Assembly (NCBI RefSeq): GCF_051628905.1
Contig: NZ_CP157575.1
Coordinates: 1,240,001 to 1,304,000, forward strand
DNA length: 64,000 bases
Direction of reading: 5' to 3'
DNA from: Asaia sp037151935
GTDB lineage: Bacteria; Pseudomonadota; Alphaproteobacteria; Acetobacterales; Acetobacteraceae
Shown: positions 1 through 8,645 of the stretch, in pieces
Layout: every line of letters starts with the position of its first letter
Position numbering within the stretch: position 1 is the first letter of the stretch
Translations under genes and position numbers: made by a program
The notes under the pieces: generated by a model
Database searches by the model: none
Told to the model about the DNA's origin: nothing
Seen by the model: only the letters and a program-made list of their open reading frames with translations

Positions 1-1
1 G

Positions 2-619
2 CCCCTGTCGCATGACGAGGTCGTCCATGGCAAAGGGTCGCTCCTCTCACGCATGCCGGGGGACGACTGGCGCCGTCACGCCAATCTACGCGCTTATTAC
101 GCGCTGATGTGGGCCTATCCTGGTAAGAAGCTGCTTTTCATGGGGGGGGAATTCGCCCAGTGGGAAGAATGGCATAATGACCGCGAACTGGCCTGGCATA
201 GAATGCATGATACGCTCGGGCGCGGCATGTACGAGACAGTGCGCACGCTCAATGCACTCTACAAGCACGAGCCCGCGCTTTCGGCCCGTGATTTCGATCC
301 TGACGGTTTTCGCTGGATTATTGCCGACGACACGGAGAATACCGTTTTTGCCTGGCTGCGTCAGGCGCCCGATGTGCCTCCCGTTCTCGTCGTGTGCAAC
401 ATGACGCCAGTGGTGCATCACGATTATCGCGTCGGTGTGCCGTTTGGCGGAGAATGGGAAGAGCGCCTCAATACAGACCGCGTGGAGTTCGGCGGGTCAG
501 GGATCGACCATGAAAACCCTATCCGAGCCGTGCAGGACTATGCTCACGGAATGGAACATTCTCTCGTCCTGACGCTTCCTCCCCTGGCCGTGCTCTATCT
601 CACCCCGAAACGCGGCTGA
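2..619 (+). CDS. glgB: 1,4-alpha-glucan branching enzyme, C-terminal part (5' end outside window)
   Basis: GlgB cuts an alpha-1,4 glucan chain and rejoins it as an alpha-1,6 branch in glycogen synthesis. The reading frame is already open at base 2 and starts with the family hallmark LSHDEVVHGKGSLLSRMPGD. It continues through the FMGGEFAQWEEW and DRELAWH blocks and ends in the C-terminal beta-sandwich typical of GH13 branching enzymes. Only about 205 residues of a protein usually of 630-750 residues are present, cut by the window edge. The stop lies 24 bases before treZ on the same strand, so it is probably co-transcribed with the trehalose genes. The ATG at 53 is internal, not the start. Confidence 0.93.
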   Translation, partial: PLSHDEVVHGKGSLLSRMPGDDWRRHANLRAYYALMWAYPGKKLLFMGGEFAQWEEWHNDRELAWHRMHDTLGRGMYETVRTLNALYKHEPALSARDFDPDGFRWIIADDTENTVFAWLRQAPDVPPVLVVCNMTPVVHHDYRVGVPFGGEWEERLNTDRVEFGGSGIDHENPIRAVQDYAHGMEHSLVLTLPPLAVLYLTPKRG

Positions 620-643
620 GTTTTCTTCCTCAATGAGGCACCG

Positions 644-2398
644 ATGCAGCAACATCCTCTCTACCAGACCCGGTTCGGTGCCAATCCTCAGAGTGACGGA
701 ACGACGCGTTTCGCGCTCTGGGCGCCCTCGTGTCAGGCCGTCTCTCTTGAACTCGAAAATGAGACGCCACGCGCGATGCTGCGCGACGATCAAGGCGTTT
801 TCACTCTTGTGACGCAATGTCCGTCAGGGGCGCGCTACCGCTATCGCGTGCGCGACGATCTGGCGGTCCCAGACCCCGCCAGCAAAAGCCAGCCCGACGG
901 CGTTCACGGCCCAAGTGTCGTCCCCGACCCTGAAGACCATGTCTGGCAGACCCCGCAATGGAAGGGGCGCCCCTGGTGCGAAGCTGTCATCTACGAACTT
1001 CATGCCGGGTTGCTCGGTGGCTTCGAAGGCGTGCGTGACCGGCTGGACGAACTTAAAACGCTCGGGATTACCGCAATCGAAATCATGCCGATCAACAGCT
1101 TCGGCGGCACGAGAAACTGGGGCTATGATGGGGTACTGCCCTACGCTCCTGCCAATGCCTATGGCGAGCCTGCAGACCTCAAGCGCCTGATTGATACCGC
1201 ACATCAGAAAGGGCTGATGGTCATTCTCGACGTAGTCTACAACCATTTCGGCCCTGACGGTAATTTCCTTCACGAATACGCCGAAGCCTTTTTCGACCAT
1301 GAGAATAATTCCACCTGGGGCACGGGCATTGCTTTTGCCAAGCCGCAAGTGGCCGATTTCTTCATCGATAATGTACTCTACTGGCTGATGGAATTCCGCT
1401 TCGACGGGGTACGCATAGACGCGGCCTCGGCCATCACCGACCATGCCTGGTTCGGCAAGCTGCGCCAACGCGTCAATGAGCACGTCGAAAAAGGGCGTCA
1501 TGTGCATCTCATTCTCGAAAACGAGAATAACGATGCCGGGCTGCTTCGCGACGGCTTCACTGCCCAGTGGAATGATGACGGGCATAACGTGCTTCATGTC
1601 ATGCTCACGGGGGAGACTGAGGGCTATTACGAGATGTTCGCCGAGCATCCGACACGCATATTGGCGCGCGTACTTCACGAAGGTTTCGCCTATCAGGGCG
1701 AAATCAATCCCTATTCCGGCAAGAAGCGCGGCATGCCGAGCGGCGACTTGCCTGCTTCTAAATTCATTCTTTTCCTGCAAAACCACGACCAGACGGGCAA
1801 TCGCGCTCTGGGTGAGCGTCTGATCGCGCTCGCCTCACCCGAGGCGCTCCACGCCGCCTATGCGCTGTTGCTTCTCAGCCCGATGGTGCCGATGCTCTTC
1901 ATGGGAGAAGAATGGGGATGTCGATCGCCCTTCCTGTTCTTCTGCGATTTCCATGATGAACTCGCCGATGCCGTTCGCGAGGGAAGACGCAAGGAATTTG
2001 CAAAATTCTCGGCGTTTCAGGACCCGGAAAAACGCAAGACGATCCCCGACCCCAACGCGCTCTCGACTTTCGACAGGTCACGCCCCGATCGTAAAGAACG
2101 CAGCACGCCAGAAGGCCGCATCTGGCTGGACCGGACACGCAGCCTGCTGGCGCTACGTCAACGCTGGCTTGCCCCCTATCTGGCTCAGGCGCACAGCCTC
2201 AATGCGACCGTCATTGGCGATAAATCCGTTCTGGCACGATGGAAGCTCGATAATGGTGCCATTCTGACCATCGCTCTCAATCTCTCCGATCACGAAACAT
2301 GCAGAATCAGTGAACCGGGCAAGCTGCTCTATAGCTCCGCCACCAGACGGGCAGTAGAAGAACTACCGCCTGGCAGTCTCGTCGCCGGTCTGGAGTAA
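644..2398 (+). CDS. treZ: malto-oligosyltrehalose trehalohydrolase
   Basis: Releases free trehalose from maltooligosyl-trehalose made by TreY (TreY-TreZ pathway, cytoplasm). 584 aa, a normal length. It has an N-terminal CBM48-like domain (about residues 8-90) followed by a GH13 barrel. Visible motifs are FRFDGVRIDA near residue 251 with the nucleophilic Asp, LILENEN near 289 with the acid/base Glu, and FLQNHDQTGN near 380, followed by a MGEEWG block. The ATG at 644 has GAGG six bases upstream. Six bases separate its stop from the treY start, so the two genes are an operon. No debranching enzyme treX is in the window; the branching enzyme gene lies directly upstream. Confidence 0.93.
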   Translation: MQQHPLYQTRFGANPQSDGTTRFALWAPSCQAVSLELENETPRAMLRDDQGVFTLVTQCPSGARYRYRVRDDLAVPDPASKSQPDGVHGPSVVPDPEDHVWQTPQWKGRPWCEAVIYELHAGLLGGFEGVRDRLDELKTLGITAIEIMPINSFGGTRNWGYDGVLPYAPANAYGEPADLKRLIDTAHQKGLMVILDVVYNHFGPDGNFLHEYAEAFFDHENNSTWGTGIAFAKPQVADFFIDNVLYWLMEFRFDGVRIDAASAITDHAWFGKLRQRVNEHVEKGRHVHLILENENNDAGLLRDGFTAQWNDDGHNVLHVMLTGETEGYYEMFAEHPTRILARVLHEGFAYQGEINPYSGKKRGMPSGDLPASKFILFLQNHDQTGNRALGERLIALASPEALHAAYALLLLSPMVPMLFMGEEWGCRSPFLFFCDFHDELADAVREGRRKEFAKFSAFQDPEKRKTIPDPNALSTFDRSRPDRKERSTPEGRIWLDRTRSLLALRQRWLAPYLAQAHSLNATVIGDKSVLARWKLDNGAILTIALNLSDHETCRISEPGKLLYSSATRRAVEELPPGSLVAGLE

Positions 2399-2403
2399 CG
2401 TAA

Positions 2404-5040
2404 ATGAAACCCCTTCCCTTCACGGCTACGCTTCGACTTCAATTCCATCGCGAATTCACCTTCGATCAGGCAATTTCCCTTATCCCCTATTTCAGAAAAC
2501 TGGGAATAAGCCATCTTTATGCTTCGCCGCTTCTGGCCTCCACACCCGGCTCAATGCATGGCTATGACACGATCGATTGCCATCGCATCGACCCCGAACG
2601 TGGCGGGATAGACGGGCTGCGCCGTCTGGTGGCCAGATTGCGTCAGGAAGGCATGGGACTGATCCTCGATATCGTGCCCAACCATATGGGGGTTGGCCCC
2701 GATAATGGCTGGTGGATGGATGTTCTGCGGCTCGGCGAGGATAGCGCCTATGCGCAGCATTTCGACATCGACTGGCGACCGTCCGATAAGAGCCTGCATC
2801 ACAAGGTACTTCTCCCTTTCCTCGGCGCGCCTTTGGGAGACGTCATCCAGTCCGGTGAACTCACGCCTGGCTTTGACGCAGCGAGCACTCATGCCATGCT
2901 GTGTTATGGCGAACAGCGTTTCCCGCTCTCGCCTGAAAGCACAAAATCGCTCCTCGAAGAGGCGGGGCACGACAATGCCCAGCCGATCGATGCTTCTTTT
3001 CTCGATACTGCGTCAGGGGCAGACCTCAAGGGTCGGATCGCAGCCTTGCTCGACCACCACACCAAGTCGGGTCGGGCACGCCTGCGCAGCTTGCTCGAAG
3101 CCCAGCATTATCGTCTTGCCTGGTGGCGCGTGGCGGGCGATCTTATCAACTGGCGCCGCTTTTTCGATGTGACCTCCCTCGTCGCGCTGCGTATGGACCG
3201 ACGTAACGTGTTCGACGACGCGCATCGCTTGGTCTTCGACCTTTATCGCGAGGGGCTGATCGACGGTCTGCGCGTCGACCATGTGGATGGTCTTGCACGC
3301 CCGGCGGAATATTGCTCGCGCCTGCGCGCACGGCTCGACGCGCTGCGCCGCGAACGCCCCGAGCCTTTGCAGGAACAGGCGCCTTTCTTCATCGAAAAAA
3401 TTCTGCAGCGAGGCGAAATACTGCCGCTCGAATGGCCCGTTACAGGTACGACCGGCTATGATTTTCTCGAACAGGTCGATCTTCTTCTCCACCATCCCGA
3501 CGGCGAAGCGCCGATCACCGAACTCTGGTCGCTCTTTGGTCCAGCCGATTTCGAAGATGTCGAGCAAGTCGCCCGCCACGAAAAGCTGGACACTTCTTTC
3601 GCCGGTGAATTCGAGACGCTGGTGACGTTGCTGGCAAAAGAATTTCCGCAGGAGTGCGATCTGACGGCCCATGCTCTGGGTGCCGCCATGCGGGCATTGC
3701 TGACAGCGTTCCCGGTCTATCGCAGCTATTTTGCCGATGGGGGCGATTCCGGTGCCGATTTCAGGGCAATCGATCGGGCGCGTCTCGCCGCGCAGCACAT
3801 GCTGCCCGTTTATCAGCACGATGTTCTCGACCGGTTATGCCAGTATCTTGCCGATGCGCGTATCGACACCGCAGAACGTCAGGACATCCTTGAGCGTTTT
3901 GAGCATTTGACGGCACCACTTACCGCCAAGGCTGGTGAAGACACCGCCTTTTACCGCTATGCCCGTCTGCTTTCACGCAACGATGTCGGATGCAGCCCTG
4001 ACAGGTTTGCCGCCCCGGTTCGACAGTTCCACAGCCTGAACAAGGAGCGTCTCGCCACACATCCTCAGGCGCTGCTGACCACAGCAACCCATGACCACAA
4101 GCGAGGAGAGGATGGCCGCGCAAGGCTGATGGTCTTGAGCGAGCCGGAGGCAGAGTGGCCGCATACAGCCCGTCACTGGCTGACCCAGACACTGTCTTTG
4201 CTCGAAAAAACCTCTCATGGGTCATCGCCAGTCCCGGCGGATGCGTATTTTATTTTCCAGACGCTTATTTCCTCCTGGCCGCTTGAGAAAAGTGAGATGG
4301 CGGACTACCCGGAGCGTCTCGAGGCCTACCTCACGAAAGCACTGCGCGAAGCAGGCGAGCGAACGGGGTGGAGTAATCCCGATGAAGCCTATGAGCGGGC
4401 CTGCCTGGCATTTGCAAAGAACTGCGTGGCCGGCGATTTCCATACGGATATCACCACTTACATTAACCGGCTTGAAAACAGCGCCGCTCTCAACAGTCTG
4501 GCGCAAACACTCCTGCGTATGACCAGCCCCGGCGTACCGGATCTCTATCAAGGGCGAGAAGGATGGGATTTCAGCCTTGTTGACCCTGATAACCGCCGGC
4601 CCATCGATTATACGAAGCTGGCGCAGGATCTGGAAAAAGGCACGAACTTCGTCGAAAGCTGCCGCAACTGGAAAACCGGGCGTGCCAAGCAGGCCCTTAT
4701 TGAGACGACACTCGGCTTGCGCCTGAGAAAGTCCGACCTCTTCGAAAGCGGGCGCTATCTGCCCCTGACCATCACGGGGCCGCTTGCCGAGCATATTGTA
4801 GCCTTCGAGCGTGAAAGCCCTGCAGAGGCGTGTCTCGTTATTGTGCCGCGTCTGACCATGGCGCTCTCGCCCAATAATGATCTGACGACCACCGATAGCG
4901 GGTGGGAGGCCACCGCCATCGTTACGCAGGGCGGGTGGAAGAGCCTGCTTCATGACGGGGTGACGCATGAAAGCGGCAATTTCTCGCTTGCCTATCTCGA
5001 CAAGCGAGTGCCTATCGACATTCTGGTCAGACAGAACTGA
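2404..5040 (+). CDS. treY: maltooligosyl trehalose synthase
   Basis: Converts the reducing-end alpha-1,4 bond of maltodextrins into an alpha,alpha-1,1 bond, producing the substrate for TreZ. 878 aa, within the family range. GH13_26 signatures: DIVPNHMGVGPDNGWW from about residue 88, GLRVDHVDGL near 288 with the catalytic Asp, EKIL near 330, the ATHDHKRGED block near 561 that is specific to this family, and SPGVPDLYQGREGWDFSLVD near the C-terminus. A strong hairpin terminator follows the stop. Together with glgB and treZ it implies conversion of stored glucan to trehalose, a usual osmotic and desiccation protectant; the physiological role is inferred. Confidence 0.94.
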   Translation: MKPLPFTATLRLQFHREFTFDQAISLIPYFRKLGISHLYASPLLASTPGSMHGYDTIDCHRIDPERGGIDGLRRLVARLRQEGMGLILDIVPNHMGVGPDNGWWMDVLRLGEDSAYAQHFDIDWRPSDKSLHHKVLLPFLGAPLGDVIQSGELTPGFDAASTHAMLCYGEQRFPLSPESTKSLLEEAGHDNAQPIDASFLDTASGADLKGRIAALLDHHTKSGRARLRSLLEAQHYRLAWWRVAGDLINWRRFFDVTSLVALRMDRRNVFDDAHRLVFDLYREGLIDGLRVDHVDGLARPAEYCSRLRARLDALRRERPEPLQEQAPFFIEKILQRGEILPLEWPVTGTTGYDFLEQVDLLLHHPDGEAPITELWSLFGPADFEDVEQVARHEKLDTSFAGEFETLVTLLAKEFPQECDLTAHALGAAMRALLTAFPVYRSYFADGGDSGADFRAIDRARLAAQHMLPVYQHDVLDRLCQYLADARIDTAERQDILERFEHLTAPLTAKAGEDTAFYRYARLLSRNDVGCSPDRFAAPVRQFHSLNKERLATHPQALLTTATHDHKRGEDGRARLMVLSEPEAEWPHTARHWLTQTLSLLEKTSHGSSPVPADAYFIFQTLISSWPLEKSEMADYPERLEAYLTKALREAGERTGWSNPDEAYERACLAFAKNCVAGDFHTDITTYINRLENSAALNSLAQTLLRMTSPGVPDLYQGREGWDFSLVDPDNRRPIDYTKLAQDLEKGTNFVESCRNWKTGRAKQALIETTLGLRLRKSDLFESGRYLPLTITGPLAEHIVAFERESPAEACLVIVPRLTMALSPNNDLTTTDSGWEATAIVTQGGWKSLLHDGVTHESGNFSLAYLDKRVPIDILVRQN

Positions 5041-5078
5041 CCGACCCCAGCCTGAGGCTTGAGCGGGGAATCAATGAG

Positions 5079-5105
5079 AAAGGCGCCAAAAGATATGGCG
5101 CCTTT
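5079..5105. terminator. bidirectional intrinsic terminator between convergent genes
   Basis: Perfect 9-bp inverted repeat AAAGGCGCC ... GGCGCCTTT with a 9-base loop. The A and T ends give a short U-tract in both directions. It lies between the stop of treY and the stop of the minus-strand small membrane protein, where a shared terminator is expected. Confidence 0.75.
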
Positions 5106-5143
5106 ACCCCTCAATACTACGGCTCGGGTAGCGCCCCCGCTTC

Positions 5144-5380
5144 TCAGGAAACGCTCATATTATAGACGGCATACATGGCCCAGAAGAGCGTGCCACCCAA
5201 TGCCCAGTAATTCGTGTGGAAATGGTCCTGCATGTCGACCGATGTGCCTGCAACGGCCCAGGCCAGGCAGACATGGAACATGAGCACACCCACGACCATG
5301 GCGATCATGCGATAACGGAGGCGCTTTTGAGCGGATGCTTCCTGTGCGGCCAGTGAGGGATTGGCGAGTTCTGCGTTCAT
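5144..5380 (-). CDS. small membrane protein of unknown function
   Basis: 78 aa. A charged N-terminal segment (about 25 residues) precedes two hydrophobic stretches, roughly residues 25-45 (MIAMVVGVLMFHVCLAWAVA) and 58-75 (NYWALGGTLFWAMYAVYN). This predicts a two-helix inner-membrane protein. The ATG has a GGAGAGACAGG purine-rich run just upstream. I do not recognise the family. It is convergent with treY and is a single-gene unit. The long AT-rich region upstream with CATACAA repeats is its only obvious promoter region. Confidence 0.7.
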   Translation of the reverse strand: MNAELANPSLAAQEASAQKRLRYRMIAMVVGVLMFHVCLAWAVAGTSVDMQDHFHTNYWALGGTLFWAMYAVYNMSVS

Positions 5381-5778
5381 CCTGTCTCTCCTTAAGAGAG
5401 GCGTCTGCGGTGGATGGTGCGTCCGCGGCGCCCTGCTTATTTAGCAACGCCGTTTGCCTTTCATGTCCGGCTTTAAGAAATCCGACTGGGGCGAAAGCGG
5501 CTGGTGCCCTACTTTATGGGAAGTTCTGACCATTGACGCAAGAAATTGTATGGATAACAAAAACCATACAATAAAAACTTTTATGCATTCACAATGGATT
5601 TAACCCATACAAATACATACAATTTTGGTTTTAATCGAAATCAATTTACCATATCTCGCTCAAGCATCTGTTTTTAAACAGATATATCCTCTCTTTTTCG
5701 TGATTGCCCAGCGAGGGCGTTTCACATGAATTCGCGGTAAGAAACGCTTCCGGTGGTTATTCCGCCACTCACTGCCCT
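5381..5778. other. intergenic region with AT-rich repeat-bearing segment
   Basis: About 400 bases without a convincing gene, between the start of the small membrane protein and the end of the MocR-type regulator. The first part is GC-normal. Bases 5540-5660 are strikingly AT-rich and hold the CATACAA repeats listed separately. Because both flanking genes are on the minus strand, the region can be the promoter only of the 78-aa gene. Confidence 0.6.
5546..5622. promoter_or_regulatory. CCATACAA repeat cluster, candidate operator
   Basis: TTGTATGG (5546-5553) and CCATACAA (5564-5571) form a perfect 8-bp inverted repeat with a 10-base spacer. A second CCATACAA is at 5605-5612, in direct orientation 41 bases from the previous copy. 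A further CATACAA is at 5616-5622. Clusters of direct and inverted half-sites are typical for MocR/GabR-type dimeric regulators, and one is encoded 160 bases away. Assignment to that regulator is inference. Confidence 0.5.
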
Positions 5779-7182
5779 TCAGACCACATCCGAAAAACCC
5801 TCTGCCGGGCGATATTCCAGCACGGAGCGTAGACTGGTCAGAGAGTCCCGCAGTTCGGAAAGACCCGACGCGCTTCCAAGCGCCACACGGACGGCCGCGG
5901 GCGGATCGCCGCTGACGGTGAAGACCGAGCTGGGCACGAGTGCCAGACCCTGACGGCGAGCAAAAGCCACGAAGTCGGCGCTGCTCCACCATTCCGGAAG
6001 GGATAGCCAGACATGCGGGCTCGGCGCCCTGTCCGGCGCCCGCTCACCCAGAATTTGACGCATGACCGCATGACGCTGCGTCAGCTCATCACGAACGCTA
6101 CGTAGGCAGTGCTGCGCGAGACCTGTCTCAATCCAGCGTGAAACGATGGCGTCGAGAATACCGGCCTTGGCAAGACAGATCGCCCTCACCCCTGAGGTAA
6201 TGCGCCTGGTCATATCCGCACCGGGCAACACGATATAGGCCGTGCGCAGACCAGGGCTCAGAACCTTCGACATTGTAGCAACGTAAATCACGCGGGTCGG
6301 GTCGAGCATGGCCAGCGTCGGCGGCGGGGCCTTGAGCAGAAGGCTGTACGGGTCGTCTTCGACAATCGTGATCTGATAACGCCGTGCAATGGCCAGAATG
6401 GCCTCTCGACGGGGCACTGACCATGTGGCGGTCGTCGGATTCTGCAACGTCGGCGTACAGTAAAGCACCCGCGGGCGATGGCGGGCGCAAAGCTCTTCGA
6501 GTGCCTCGGGGACCATCCCCTCTTCATCCTGCTCCACCCCCAGAAGCACATAGCCGAACTGGGCTGCGATCGAGCGTATGCCGGGATAGGTATAGAGATC
6601 GGTCACGATGGTCTCGCCCGACTTCACGAGCGAACTCATGATGGCCGAAAGGGCCACCTGGGCGCCGGGCACGATAAGCATCTCACTGGCGCGACGCCTG
6701 CCCAGAACCGGCAACAGCCATTGCATGCCCAGTTGCCGGTCCTGCAACGTACCGCCCGTCACGCGATACGACATGAGCGACTGCGCATCCTGCTGCCTAA
6801 AAATTGCGCCGATTTCGCCCTGGATCATGGCCTGAAGACCAGGATCCTGAGGCAAGGGCGGTGAGTTCATGGTGAGGTCGAGAACGCTGCCCCCCGCCGC
6901 ACGCCACGAGCCGCCGCCCGCATTGATCTTGACGAAAGTGCCGCGACCTATGGTGGCGTCGAGCAGACCACGCTTTTGCGCTTCGGCAATGGCACGTGTG
7001 ACGGTGCTGAGATTGGTGCCGATGCGGGCGGCGATCACGCGTTGAGGCGGCAGCTTCTCACCTTCCTGCAATTCGCCCTTGCGAATGGATTGCGCAATGG
7101 CTTCGACGATCGCGAGATAAAGCGCGCCCGTATCGCGGCTGATCGCGATTTTCCATCCTTCGAGACAGGCCTCGGCCGCCAT
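5779..7182 (-). CDS. MocR/PdxR-type regulator (GntR HTH fused to PLP aminotransferase domain)
   Basis: 467 aa transcription factor in which a winged-helix GntR domain (about residues 15-85, with LPPQRVIAARIGTNLSTVTRA) is fused to a fold-type I aminotransferase-like domain (about 105-460). The PLP-binding Lys is visible in VATMSKVLSPGLRTAYIVLP near residue 303. Members sense PLP or amino-acid-derived ligands (GabR, PdxR, TauR). No aminotransferase, pdx or gab gene is adjacent, so the target cannot be named. It is divergent from the monooxygenase operon at 7452 across 270 bases, and regulating that operon is a reasonable guess. An alternative is control of the 78-aa membrane protein gene downstream. 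Confidence 0.88.
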   Translation of the reverse strand: MAAEACLEGWKIAISRDTGALYLAIVEAIAQSIRKGELQEGEKLPPQRVIAARIGTNLSTVTRAIAEAQKRGLLDATIGRGTFVKINAGGGSWRAAGGSVLDLTMNSPPLPQDPGLQAMIQGEIGAIFRQQDAQSLMSYRVTGGTLQDRQLGMQWLLPVLGRRRASEMLIVPGAQVALSAIMSSLVKSGETIVTDLYTYPGIRSIAAQFGYVLLGVEQDEEGMVPEALEELCARHRPRVLYCTPTLQNPTTATWSVPRREAILAIARRYQITIVEDDPYSLLLKAPPPTLAMLDPTRVIYVATMSKVLSPGLRTAYIVLPGADMTRRITSGVRAICLAKAGILDAIVSRWIETGLAQHCLRSVRDELTQRHAVMRQILGERAPDRAPSPHVWLSLPEWWSSADFVAFARRQGLALVPSSVFTVSGDPPAAVRVALGSASGLSELRDSLTSLRSVLEYRPAEGFSDVV

Positions 7183-7313
7183 GCTGCATTCCTCTCGCTC
7201 AGCGCGTAACCCGCACTTCTAGCGTCCCTTGACGCAGCCCGAAATGGCCGTGTTGCCACAGACGTCGGCGAACCCGAACCGATTGAGGCCGCGCCCTCAG
7301 CTAAGTAAATTAA

Positions 7314-7328
7314 ACTAATATTTTTAGT
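7314..7328. promoter_or_regulatory. ACTAA-N5-TTAGT palindrome in divergent promoter region
   Basis: A short perfect inverted repeat in the AT-rich centre of the region between the MocR-type regulator and the monooxygenase operon. Its position, 27 bases before a TTGACA hexamer, suits an operator. No known consensus is matched. Confidence 0.3.
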
Positions 7329-7354
7329 GGTTTTTATAAACAACATGATTCGCG

Positions 7355-7383
7355 TTGACATTAGCTCACATATTGATTTGTTA
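7355..7383 (+). promoter_or_regulatory. candidate sigma70 promoter of the monooxygenase operon
   Basis: TTGACA at 7355-7360, then TTGTTA 17 bases later at 7378-7383. A better -10 match, TATAAA, sits at 7382-7387 with a 21-base spacer. It precedes the 7452 start by about 70 bases. The -35 is consensus, the -10 uncertain. Confidence 0.4.
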
Positions 7384-7451
7384 TAAATATGTAATAACGT
7401 TTTCTAGATGTGGAATATTCCCCGGTCCATGTTTCAAAGGGATGACACTCG

Positions 7452-8645
7452 ATGAGTTTCACAGAAATTTTTAGCGATATAGGCAAAGGCGCCTCCGAAC
7501 GAGACCGAAACGGAAAACGTCCTCATGATGCCGTTTCGACTCTTGCTTCCGCCGGTTTCGGTCGGTTGCGTCTCGGCAGGGAAGAGGGTGGTTACGGGCT
7601 GACCCTGTCGGAGAGTTTCGTGCACCTGCGCGAACTGGCGCGGGCGGATTCGAATCTGCCCCAGATTTTCCGCGCTCATTTCGCCTTTGTCGAAACACTG
7701 CGGGCGGGTCTGCCTCAGGCCGAAGCTTGGCAAGGTCTGATCAGGGAGAACAAGCTTTTCGGTGCCGCCATGGCCGAGCGCGGCAATGAGACCAGCGTGA
7801 CGACCGCAGTGACCCATGGCCCGAACGGTCTCGTACTCAACGGGCGGAAATATTATTCCACCGGCACGCTCTATGCAGACTGGATTATCGTCTGGGCGAC
7901 ATTCGGCGGTGACAGGGTGCGCGTATTGGTGCCTGCCACGGCGACGGGCGTGACAAGGCTGGATGACTGGGATGGTTTCGGCCAGCGTCTGACCGGCAGC
8001 GGCACGACCCTGTTCGAACAGGTCGCCCTTACCCCAGATCAGATCGTCGAGCGTGCGCCTGCCGACACGCCTCCCAGCCAGCCTTTTCTCGGGGCCTATT
8101 ACCAGCAATTCCACAACACCACGCTGGCAGGTATCGCTCAGGCCGTGCTGCAGGACGCGCTCACTTTCGTTCGCCCCCGCGAGCGCGTTTTCGGCGTGCC
8201 GGGCAAGGTCAGCCAGAGGCATGACCCGATCGTACAAAGCGTGGTCGGGCGCCTGTCTTCTCTCGCCTATTCCACAGCCGTTCTGGCAGATCAGGGCGCA
8301 CGGGCGCTCGAAGCCATCGAGCCGCTATTCCTTGCTGGCGCCCATGATGACGATGCCATCGAGCAAGCGCAGGAGCAGATCTTCAAGGCGCAGCAGATCA
8401 TCACCCAGCAGACACTCGAAGCCGCCACGACGCTTTTCGAGGTTGGCGGCGCCTCTGCCACTTCCGAAACCCTCGATCTCGATCGCCACTGGCGCAATGC
8501 CCGAACCCTCGCCTCGCACAACCCGGCAGCGCAGCGCCAGCGCGAACTCGGCGATGTCGCGCTGAACGGCACACGTCTCTGGACACCCTATCGCGACGGT
8601 TTGCGCCGACTGGCCGAAAGCCGCCGCACAGGAGAAGCCGCATGA
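7452..8645 (+). CDS. acyl-CoA dehydrogenase-fold flavin monooxygenase (SfnB/DszC-like)
   Basis: 397 aa with the acyl-CoA dehydrogenase fold used by flavin-dependent sulfur oxygenases such as DszC and SfnB. The N-terminal helical domain is residues 1-110. The middle beta-domain is near 110-210, with NGRKYYSTGTLYADWIIVWA. The C-terminal four-helix domain follows. The true acyl-CoA dehydrogenase catalytic Glu motif is not evident, which fits the monooxygenase branch. It is the first gene of a tightly coupled operon whose next two products are LLM-class flavin monooxygenases of sulfur metabolism. Its stop overlaps the next start by four bases (ATGA). Substrate not determinable; an organosulfur compound is inferred from context. 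Confidence 0.8.
   Translation: MSFTEIFSDIGKGASERDRNGKRPHDAVSTLASAGFGRLRLGREEGGYGLTLSESFVHLRELARADSNLPQIFRAHFAFVETLRAGLPQAEAWQGLIRENKLFGAAMAERGNETSVTTAVTHGPNGLVLNGRKYYSTGTLYADWIIVWATFGGDRVRVLVPATATGVTRLDDWDGFGQRLTGSGTTLFEQVALTPDQIVERAPADTPPSQPFLGAYYQQFHNTTLAGIAQAVLQDALTFVRPRERVFGVPGKVSQRHDPIVQSVVGRLSSLAYSTAVLADQGARALEAIEPLFLAGAHDDDAIEQAQEQIFKAQQIITQQTLEAATTLFEVGGASATSETLDLDRHWRNARTLASHNPAAQRQRELGDVALNGTRLWTPYRDGLRRLAESRRTGEAA

Noticed and set aside
824..1786. 320-codon open frame on the minus strand opposite treZ
   Set aside because: Antisense shadow of a well-supported GH13 gene; the protein has no recognisable features.
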